DNA from: Frateuria_A sp051900415
GTDB lineage: Bacteria > Pseudomonadota > Gammaproteobacteria > Xanthomonadales > Rhodanobacteraceae
Direction of reading: 5' to 3'
Assembly: GCF_051900415.1 (NCBI RefSeq)
Contig: NZ_JBHZGL010000001.1
Location: 496,001 to 560,000, forward strand
DNA length: 64,000 nt
Part shown: one piece after another, positions 58,518 through 64,000 of the stretch
Layout: each line of letters opens with the position of its first letter
How positions within the stretch are numbered: position 1 is the first letter of the stretch
The notes under the pieces: model-generated
What the model was told of the DNA's origin: nothing
Databases searched by the model: none
What the model saw: the letters and a program-made list of their open reading frames with translations, nothing else
Program-made: the position numbers and the translations under genes

Positions 58518-59063
58518 ATGGCCACCGAGATCGAACGCAAATTCCTGTTGGCTGGCGACACCTGGCGCCAGTCGATCGTGCGCAGCGAGCAGATCGCCCA
58601 GGGCTACCTGGTCGGCGCGCAGGCGCTGCACGAGGGCCACGCGCGTGCCTCGGTGCGCGTGCGTCGCGCAGGCGAACGGGCGTGGCTGAACATCAAGAGC
58701 GCCACGCTCGGCATCGAACGCGCCGAGTTCGAATACCCGATACCGCTGGAGGACGCACAGTCGATGCTGGGCTCGCTTTGCGACGGCGTGCTCGAGAAGG
58801 TGCGTCACCACGTCGAGGTCGACGGAACGCTGTTCGAGATCGACGAGTTCTTGGGCGACAACGCCGGCCTGGTAGTCGCCGAAGTGGAGCTTCCCACCGC
58901 CGATGCCGGGTTTCCGCGCCCGGCCTGGCTGGGCCGCGAGGTCAGCGCGCTGGCGCGCTACTACAACGTCAACCTGATCGCTCACCCGTTCGCGCGCTGG
59001 ACCGAGGCCGAGCGCGCCGCGGCCGACGGCGAACAGACCGCAGGAGAGCAGGCATGCTGCTGA
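58518..59063 (+). CDS. CYTH-domain phosphohydrolase
   Basis: A 181-residue CYTH (triphosphate tunnel) protein. The signature EIERKFL (residues ~4-10) is the ExExK metal/phosphate motif. Later charged strands (ASVRVRRAGERAWLNIKSA, EVDGTLFEIDEFLGDNAGLVVAEVELP) line the tunnel. Stand-alone bacterial CYTH enzymes usually hydrolyse inorganic triphosphate; a class IV adenylate cyclase activity cannot be excluded. ATG 58518 gives MATEIERKFLL. It overlaps nagZ by 10 bases. Confidence 0.92.
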   Translation: MATEIERKFLLAGDTWRQSIVRSEQIAQGYLVGAQALHEGHARASVRVRRAGERAWLNIKSATLGIERAEFEYPIPLEDAQSMLGSLCDGVLEKVRHHVEVDGTLFEIDEFLGDNAGLVVAEVELPTADAGFPRPAWLGREVSALARYYNVNLIAHPFARWTEAERAAADGEQTAGEQACC

Positions 59064-60070
59064 TCGGCCTGGCCGGGCTGGAACTCGAACCGCGCGAGCG
59101 CGACTGGCTGGTCGCGCCGGGCGTGGCGGGGGTCATCCTGTTCGCGCGCAATTACGCCAACCGCGAGCAGCTGATACGCCTTGCCGAATCCATTCGCGAG
59201 GTCGGTGGCGAGCATCTGCTGGTCGCGGTTGACCAGGAAGGCGGTCCGGTACAGCGCTTCCGCGAAGGTTTCACCCGCTTGCCGGCACTGTCGAGGATCG
59301 GCGCGACCTATGCGCACGATCCGGACGATGCCGTGCGCCTGGCCGAGGAGCACGCCTGGGTCATGTCCAGCGAACTGCGCGCCTGCGGGGTGGATTTCAG
59401 CTTCGCTCCGGTGGTGGACCTGGCGCGCGGCAGCGCCGCGATCGGCCCGCGCGCGTTCCACGCCGACCCGGCCATCGCCGGCGAGCTGGCCCAGGCCTAC
59501 GTGCGCGGCATGCACCTGGGCGGCATGGCGGCGGTGCTCAAGCATTTCCCCGGCCACGGTTCGGTGGCTGCCGATACACACAAGGCACAGGCGATCGATC
59601 CGCGCTCGCTGGAAGCCATCCGCGATGCCGACCTGCGCCCGTTCGCCGAAGCCATCGAGGCGCATGCCGAGGCGGTAATGATGGCGCACGTGATCTACCC
59701 GGAAGTCGACGACCGTCCGGCCGGCTTCTCGCCCGTATGGATCGAGGGCGTCCTGCGTGGCGAACTGGGCTTCGCCGGCGTCGTCATCAGCGACGACATC
59801 AGTATGGCCGCAGCGGGCGCCGCCGGTGGCGTCGGCGCACGGGTGAAGGCCCACCTGGCCGCCGGCTGCGACCTGGTGCTGGCCTGCTTCCCCGAGGTGG
59901 TGGATGAGGCGATCGCCGCATTGCCGCTCTTGGCCGACGACGCCATGGAGCGCCTCGCACCGATGCGTGGCGCCATCGGCGCGACCTGGGATGGCCTCCT
60001 GGACAATCCGCAGCGCGACCGCTTCATCGCACGCGTTACCGCGCTGCACGAACCCGAAGGAAACGCATGA
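59054..60070 (+). CDS. nagZ: Beta-N-acetylhexosaminidase NagZ
   Basis: A 338-residue cytosolic glycoside hydrolase family 3 enzyme that releases GlcNAc from anhydromuropeptides in peptidoglycan recycling. Signatures are VDQEGGPVQRF, the flexible loop KHFPGHGSVAADTH (starting at Lys163, with the catalytic His), and the nucleophile Asp in VISDDISM near residue 247. Its ATG lies inside the CYTH gene and its own stop overlaps hpt by ATGA, so the three genes are translationally linked. Confidence 0.96.
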   Translation: MLLIGLAGLELEPRERDWLVAPGVAGVILFARNYANREQLIRLAESIREVGGEHLLVAVDQEGGPVQRFREGFTRLPALSRIGATYAHDPDDAVRLAEEHAWVMSSELRACGVDFSFAPVVDLARGSAAIGPRAFHADPAIAGELAQAYVRGMHLGGMAAVLKHFPGHGSVAADTHKAQAIDPRSLEAIRDADLRPFAEAIEAHAEAVMMAHVIYPEVDDRPAGFSPVWIEGVLRGELGFAGVVISDDISMAAAGAAGGVGARVKAHLAAGCDLVLACFPEVVDEAIAALPLLADDAMERLAPMRGAIGATWDGLLDNPQRDRFIARVTALHEPEGNA

Positions 60071-60618
60071 CCACTCCGCTTCCCCCGCTGGCGCAGGCGC
60101 TGGCCAACGCCGAGGTGCTGTTCGAGCGCGACGAACTGGAAACCGTGATCGCCGACCTCGGCCGGCGCATCGACGCCACCCTCGACGGCGAGCGCGCCGT
60201 GTTCCTGACCGTGATGAACGGCGCGCTGATGTTCGCCGGCCAACTCGCGTTGTCGATCCGCACCGACCTGGAGTTCGACTACGTGCACGCCACCCGCTAC
60301 CGCGGCGCCACCGCCGGCAGCGACCTGTGCTGGCTGCGCGAACCGCAGGCGGCGCTGGCCGGTCGTACCGTGCTGCTGGTCGACGACATCCTCGACGAGG
60401 GCCACACGCTCAAGGCCGTGCGCGACGACTGCATGAAGCGCGGCGCCAGGCGCGTGCTGATCGCCAGCCTCTGCCGCAAGCTGCATGACCGTTGCGTGGC
60501 AGGCATCGCCCCGGACTTCAACGGCGTGGAGCTGCCGGACCGCTACGTGTTCGGCTACGGCATGGATTACTACGAGCAGGGCCGCAACTTGCCGGCCATC
60601 TATGCGTTGCGGTCGTAG
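60067..60618 (+). CDS. hpt: Hypoxanthine-guanine phosphoribosyltransferase
   Basis: A 183-residue purine salvage enzyme that joins hypoxanthine or guanine with PRPP. The PRPP loop is VLLVDDILDEGHTL (residues ~103-116), the flexible active-site loop lies near YRGATAGSD, and DRYVFGYGMDYYEQGRNLPAIYAL is the conserved C-terminal part. It overlaps nagZ. The methylthioinosine phosphorylase gene downstream would supply hypoxanthine, giving a local salvage route. Confidence 0.94.
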   Translation: MTTPLPPLAQALANAEVLFERDELETVIADLGRRIDATLDGERAVFLTVMNGALMFAGQLALSIRTDLEFDYVHATRYRGATAGSDLCWLREPQAALAGRTVLLVDDILDEGHTLKAVRDDCMKRGARRVLIASLCRKLHDRCVAGIAPDFNGVELPDRYVFGYGMDYYEQGRNLPAIYALRS

Positions 60619-60683
60619 GGTGGGCTTCAGCTCACCGACATTCCGCCGCAGCGTGCGGATGGTGGGCTGAAGCCCACCCTACG
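60614..60683. repeat. Inverted repeat, GTAGGGTGGGCT family
   Basis: The 23-base arms 60614-60636 and 60661-60683 have one mismatch. The left arm overlaps the last codons of hpt and includes its TAG stop (60616-60618). It lies between hpt and mtnP. Confidence 0.9.
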
Positions 60684-60731
60684 GCGCTTCCCGCGCTCCC
60701 GTTTCCTCTCTTCCGTTTGCGGGTTTCATCT

Positions 60732-61484
60732 ATGGCAGAGTCCTCCCTTATCGACCTGGCCGTCATCGGCGGCAGCGGCCTGTACCAGTTTCCGGGCCTG
60801 GAGAACGTCAGCCGGCGCGCGCTGGAAACCCCTTACGGCCCGGCCTCGGGTGAGGTGGTGCTGGGCGACTTCGCCGGCAAGCGGCTGGCCTTCCTGGCGC
60901 GCCACGGCGAAAGCCACACGCTGGCGCCGCACCGGGTCAACTACCGCGCCAACTTGTGGGCGCTGCACGCGCTGGGTGCCCGACGGGTGATCGGCGTCAA
61001 CGCCGTAGGCGGCATCCGGGCCGACATGGGCCCGCGCACGCTGGTGGTGCCTGACCAGCTGATCGACTATACCCATGGCCGGGCCACCAGCTTCTGCGAC
61101 GTCGAGGGCGCCGAGGTCAAGCACATCGACTTCAGCGAGCCCTATACCGCCTCGCTGCGGCAGGCGTTGCTGGATGCGGCGGGCAGGGCGGGCATAGCGG
61201 TGATCGACGGCGGCTGTTACGGCGCCACCCAGGGGCCGCGGCTGGAAACCCGCGCCGAGATCGCCCGCATGAAGCGTGACGGCTGCGACCTGGTCGGCAT
61301 GACCGGCATGCCGGAGGCGGCCCTGGCGCGCGAACTGGAGCTCCAATACGCCTGCCTGTCGCTCGTGGCGAACTTCGCCGCCGGCTGCGGGGACGAGGCG
61401 GAAATCAGTATCGAGGAGATTTTTGCCCACCTGGCGGCCGCCACAGCGCAGGTTCCGGTATTGCTCAAGGCAATGCTGTCCTAA
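60732..61484 (+). CDS. mtnP: S-methyl-5'-thioinosine (or thioadenosine) phosphorylase
   Basis: A 250-residue nucleoside phosphorylase of the MTAP/MTIP family that cleaves by-products of polyamine and quorum-signal synthesis. Motifs are VIGGSGLYQFPGLE, RHGESHTLAPHRVNYRANLWAL (phosphate and substrate site), NAVGGIR, and GMTGMPEAALARELELQYACLSLVANFAAG. The base-binding stretch (NFAAG with downstream DEAEIS) and the link to hpt resemble the Pseudomonas MTIP type rather than classical MTAP, so methylthioinosine is my preferred substrate. ATG 60732 starts MAESSLIDLAVIGG. Confidence 0.9.
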   Translation: MAESSLIDLAVIGGSGLYQFPGLENVSRRALETPYGPASGEVVLGDFAGKRLAFLARHGESHTLAPHRVNYRANLWALHALGARRVIGVNAVGGIRADMGPRTLVVPDQLIDYTHGRATSFCDVEGAEVKHIDFSEPYTASLRQALLDAAGRAGIAVIDGGCYGATQGPRLETRAEIARMKRDGCDLVGMTGMPEAALARELELQYACLSLVANFAAGCGDEAEISIEEIFAHLAAATAQVPVLLKAMLS

Positions 61485-61524
61485 TCAGCTAATGGCTTTA
61501 TCGCACGAAAGTTAATCCCGCATA

Positions 61525-61554
61525 TTGCGCTTTACCAGTAAACATGCTGATACT
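61525..61554 (+). promoter_or_regulatory. Candidate sigma-70 promoter for the cold-shock gene
   Basis: TTGCGC (61525-61530) and GATACT (61549-61554) lie 18 bases apart in an AT-rich stretch. Transcription would start near 61561, leaving a leader of about 84 bases, as common for cspA-type genes with thermosensing leaders. Confidence 0.35.
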
Positions 61555-61644
61555 TTTGCCCGTGCCAGGGGCGGCTGACCAAGGGGAAACGGCGGTCCAG
61601 CTCAAATACCTTGGTGCATCCAGTCCTAGTCAGAGGTTCACGCA

Positions 61645-61851
61645 ATGCGTTTCGGTACGGTCAAGTGGTTCAACGATGCCAAGGGCTTTGGCTTCATCGC
61701 GCCTGAGGACGGTGGGGAGGATGTGTTCGTCCATTTCTCGGCCATCAATTCCAAGGGTTTCCGCAGCCTTCAGGAAGGCCAGCGCGTGAAGTTCGAAGTC
61801 ACCCAGGGCCCGAAGGGCGCCCAGGCTTCGGGCGTGGAAGTGGCGGCCTGA
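61645..61851 (+). CDS. Cold-shock protein (CspA family)
   Basis: A 68-residue OB-fold RNA chaperone. RNP1 is KGFGFI (residues ~13-18) and RNP2 is DVFVHF (~26-31). The opening GTVKWFNDAKGFGFI and the tail EVTQGPKGAQASGVEV are typical. It melts mRNA structure during cold or growth arrest. It is a single-gene unit with a long leader and an ideal terminator directly downstream. Confidence 0.97.
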   Translation: MRFGTVKWFNDAKGFGFIAPEDGGEDVFVHFSAINSKGFRSLQEGQRVKFEVTQGPKGAQASGVEVAA

Positions 61852-61880
61852 TCGCACTCCTCGCGTCTTGATGAAAGAAA

Positions 61881-61909
61881 AGCCCCATGCTCGCGCATGG
61901 GGCTTTTTT
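61881..61909. terminator. Bidirectional terminator after csp
   Basis: AGCCCCATGC (61881-61890) and GCATGGGGCT (61895-61904) form a perfect 10-bp stem with a 4-base loop, followed by a T-run on the plus strand. An A-run upstream makes it usable on the minus strand too, for trxB. Confidence 0.95.
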
Positions 61910-61919
61910 ATGGCCCGTC

Positions 61920-61985
61920 TGTAGGAGCGCACCCTGTGCGCGACCATGGGGCTACGGGCGGTCGCGCACAGGGGGCGCTCCTACA
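61920..61985. repeat. REP-like palindrome, TGTAGGAGCGC family
   Basis: The 26-base arms 61920-61945 and 61960-61985 have only a mismatch or two. It lies between the convergent csp and trxB genes. Confidence 0.9.
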
Positions 61986-62026
61986 GGGGGCGTCGCCGGT
62001 TTCGCCCCCTCGCGGCTGGGCCGAAC

Positions 62027-62989
62027 TCAGCCGATCAGGTGCTGCTGGTCGAGCCAGCGCTCGGCGTCCAGCGCGGCCATGCAGCCGAAACCGGCCGAGG
62101 TGATCGCCTGGCGATACACGTGGTCGGCCACGTCACCGGCGGCGAATACGCCCGGCACCGAGGTCGCCGTCGCCATGCCGCTGGTACCGCTGCGGATCTT
62201 GATATACCCGTCGTGCATTTCCAGCTGGCCTTCGAAAATGCCGGTATTGGGCGTATGGCCGATGGCGACGAAGAAGCCGGTCGCCTCGATATCGCGTGTG
62301 GCGCCCGAATTGACATCCTTCACCCGCACGCCGGTCACGCCGGACTGGTCGCCCAATACTTCGTCGATGGTGCTGTTCCAGACCAGTTCGACCTTGCCGG
62401 CGGCGGCCTTCTCGAACAGCTTGTCCTGCATGATCTTCTCGGCGCGAAGCTTGTCGCGGCGATGCACCAGGGTGACCTTGCGGGCGATGTTGGCGAGATA
62501 GAGCGCTTCTTCCACCGCGGTATTGCCGCCGCCGACCACCACCACGTCCTGCTCGCGGAAGAAGAAGCCGTCGCAGGTGGCACAGGCGGACACGCCGCGC
62601 CCCTTGAACTTCTCCTCGCTGGCGATTCCCAGGTACTTGGCGGTGGCGCCGGTGGCGATGATCAGCGCGTCGGCCGTGTATTCGCCCGAATCGCCCTTGA
62701 GGCGGAACGGACGCTGGTTGAGATCCACGACGTGGATGTGGTCGAAGATCATCTCGGTGTGGAAGCGCTCGGCGTGCTCGGCCATGCGCTGCATCAGCGC
62801 GGGGCCCTGCAGGCCCTCGACGTCGCCCGGCCAGTTGTCCACTTCCGTAGTCGTCATGAGCTGGCCGCCCTGCTGCAGGCCGGTGATCAGCGTCGGCTTG
62901 AGGTTGGCGCGCGCGGCATACACCGCTGCGGTGTAGCCGGCGGGGCCCGAGCCGAGGATCAGCAGGCGGCTGTGTTTGGGGGTGCTCAT
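62027..62989 (-). CDS. trxB: Thioredoxin reductase
   Basis: A 320-residue flavoenzyme that reduces thioredoxin with NADPH. The FAD motif is LILGSGPAGYTAA (residues ~10-22), the redox-active disulfide is C136-A-T-C139-D, the NADPH motif is VVVGGGNTAVEEAL, and the C-terminal FAD site is GVFAAGDVADHVYRQAITSAGFGCMAA. AAGGA precedes the ATG at good distance. It is divergent from the alanine dehydrogenase gene, with ~200 bases between them that must hold both promoters. Confidence 0.97.
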   Translation of the reverse strand: MSTPKHSRLLILGSGPAGYTAAVYAARANLKPTLITGLQQGGQLMTTTEVDNWPGDVEGLQGPALMQRMAEHAERFHTEMIFDHIHVVDLNQRPFRLKGDSGEYTADALIIATGATAKYLGIASEEKFKGRGVSACATCDGFFFREQDVVVVGGGNTAVEEALYLANIARKVTLVHRRDKLRAEKIMQDKLFEKAAAGKVELVWNSTIDEVLGDQSGVTGVRVKDVNSGATRDIEATGFFVAIGHTPNTGIFEGQLEMHDGYIKIRSGTSGMATATSVPGVFAAGDVADHVYRQAITSAGFGCMAALDAERWLDQQHLIG

Positions 62990-63192
62990 CGTTATAATCC
63001 TTGGGTTTGCAGACGGCTTTGATCGTTATTTGCCTTGACCGGGCGCGACATGGATGCTGCCGCGCCGCAGAGTCGGCGCTTGGAACCCGCAAGGATGGGG
63101 AAGGGCGACGAGCGATTCAAGCTTCCGCTTCCCGGTTTCCCACACTGTCGACGCGTTTGCGCCGGCCCAACCCCACAGGATTGCTAACTGCC

Positions 63193-64000
63193 ATGCGTAT
63201 CGGTATTCCTTCCGAAACCAAGACCCTCGAAGGGCGCGTCGCCCTCGTCCCCGCTGCTGCCGCCGACCTGGTCCGCCGCGGCCACGAGGTGTTCATCCAG
63301 GCCGGCGCCGGCGAGAAGAGCGGCTTCTCCGACGAGGCCTACACCAAGGAAGGCATCACCGTCGTTCCCGACGCCGCCGCGCTGTACGAGAAGGGCGAGC
63401 TGATCGTCAAGGTCAAGGAGCCGATCGCCGGCGACCTGGCCCTGCTGAAGAAGCACCACCTGCTGTTCTGCTACCTGCACCTGGCCGCCGAGCCGGCGCT
63501 GACCAAGTCGCTGCTCGACATCGGCCTGACCGGCGTGGCGTTCGAGTCGGTCGAAGAGAACGGCGGCCTGCCGCTGCTGCTGCCGATGTCGGTGATCGCC
63601 GGCCGCATCGCCACGCAAATCGGTACGACCCTGCTTCATCGCCCGCAGGGCGGCAAGGGCAAGCTGCTGGGCGGCATGGCCTCCACGCCGCGCGGCAAGG
63701 TGGTCGTGCTGGGCGCCGGCGCCGCCGGTGGCAACGCTGCCGCGCTGGCCGCCGCCGCGGGTGCCAACGTGGTGGTGTTCGACAAGCGCCAGGACCGCCT
63801 GGCCGAAATGATGGCGATGGGCCCGAACGTGACCGCGCTGTACGCCTACGAATCCACCGTGGCGCAGGAAGTGCGCGATGCCGACCTGGTCGTCGGCGCC
63901 GTGCTGATCCCCAGCGCCAAGGCGCCGCGCGTGGTCACCGAGGACATGGTCAAGACCATGGAGAAGGGCTCGGTGTTGGTCGACATCTCGATCGACCAGG
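63193..64000 (+). CDS. ald: Alanine dehydrogenase (3' end outside window)
   Basis: The first 269 codons of an NAD-dependent alanine dehydrogenase, which interconverts alanine with pyruvate plus ammonium. The N-terminal catalytic domain has GIPSETKTLEGRVALVPAA, GEKSGFSDEAY, the substrate lysine in VKVKEP and the catalytic His in CYLHLAAEP. The NAD domain starts with VVVLGAGAAGGNAAALAAAAGA and continues through AVLIPSAKAPRVVTEDMV and VDISIDQ. These motifs fit alanine dehydrogenase better than transhydrogenase PntA, which has a different insert. The reading frame is intact to the window edge. Confidence 0.92.
   Translation, partial: MRIGIPSETKTLEGRVALVPAAAADLVRRGHEVFIQAGAGEKSGFSDEAYTKEGITVVPDAAALYEKGELIVKVKEPIAGDLALLKKHHLLFCYLHLAAEPALTKSLLDIGLTGVAFESVEENGGLPLLLPMSVIAGRIATQIGTTLLHRPQGGKGKLLGGMASTPRGKVVVLGAGAAGGNAAALAAAAGANVVVFDKRQDRLAEMMAMGPNVTALYAYESTVAQEVRDADLVVGAVLIPSAKAPRVVTEDMVKTMEKGSVLVDISIDQ

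Noticed and set aside
56946..58985. Open frame of 679 codons on the minus strand opposite rlmD and the CYTH gene
   Set aside because: It spans a repeat-rich interval and two well-supported genes on the other strand.
61520..61644. Classic cold-box or riboswitch in the csp leader
   Set aside because: The leader is long enough, but I could not identify a defined cold-box or aptamer structure by eye.

Overview
The window is about 64 kb of GC-rich, densely packed chromosome from a Gram-negative gammaproteobacterium. Gene content points to Xanthomonadales, most likely Rhodanobacteraceae (Dyella, Rhodanobacter or Luteibacter type). The clues are an rpoE-rseA-mucD cluster without rseB, a fused batB/batC gene in a moxR-bat operon, a nagZ-hpt-mtnP cluster, and many short palindromic repeats between genes. 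This is inferred from gene content and layout; no database search was possible. I saw no rRNA, tRNA, CRISPR array, prophage or intact insertion sequence.

Layout. 1-2.0 kb: 3' part of pilQ (type IV pilus secretin), closed by a strong terminator. 2.2-9.1 kb: a six-gene overlapping moxR-DUF58-DUF4381-batA-batB/C-batD operon, with a sigma-E-like promoter in front of it. 9.1-14.7 kb: macro-domain deacetylase, MarR regulator and a two-gene RND efflux system. 14.8-21.4 kb: a soluble PAS-PAS chemoreceptor (BdlA-like), a small lipoprotein, an M28 peptidase, mscL, an FAH-family enzyme and a decayed MocR regulator. 21.5-26.1 kb: a MacA/MacB-like ABC exporter split into adaptor, ATPase and two permeases. 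26.1-30.8 kb: AtoE-like transporter, DMT transporter, VOC protein, Ada-like DNA-repair regulator, small membrane protein and Rieske protein. 30.8-31.8 kb: gene-free DNA with a 345-bp tandem repeat.

31.8-38.4 kb: a capsule/exopolysaccharide export and control module. wza is divergent from wzb-wzc-ugd, and slyX and a DUF2058 gene follow. No glycosyltransferase, flippase or polymerase is present. 38.5-43.8 kb: a FadJ-like beta-oxidation enzyme, an unknown protein and a GGDEF-EAL protein. 44.0-46.9 kb: the sigma-E envelope-stress cluster with a near-perfect autoregulatory promoter. 47.0-52.8 kb: lepA-lepB-DUF4845-rnc-era-recO, a conserved translation, secretion and RNA-processing cluster. 52.8-58.1 kb: a membrane protein, a REC-Hpt phosphorelay protein, a YdbH/YdbL-like envelope lipid-transport pair and rlmD. 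58.5-61.5 kb: CYTH, nagZ, hpt and a methylthioinosine phosphorylase (cell-wall recycling and purine salvage). 61.6-64.0 kb: cold-shock gene, trxB, and the start of an alanine dehydrogenase gene cut by the window edge.

The region is mostly core genome. Several genes concern the envelope: sigma-E, MucD, YdbH, the Wza/Wzb/Wzc module, Bat and PilQ. Three candidate sigma-E promoters (before moxR, a lipoprotein gene and rpoE) suggest some of them may share one stress response. The most unusual items are the tandem-repeat block, the degenerate MIDAS of BatB, the split wza / wzb-wzc arrangement with a TGAAGAAA repeat cluster, the YdbH/YdbL pair without YnbE, and the multiply broken MocR gene. I did not find a clearly new multi-gene system such as a defence island.
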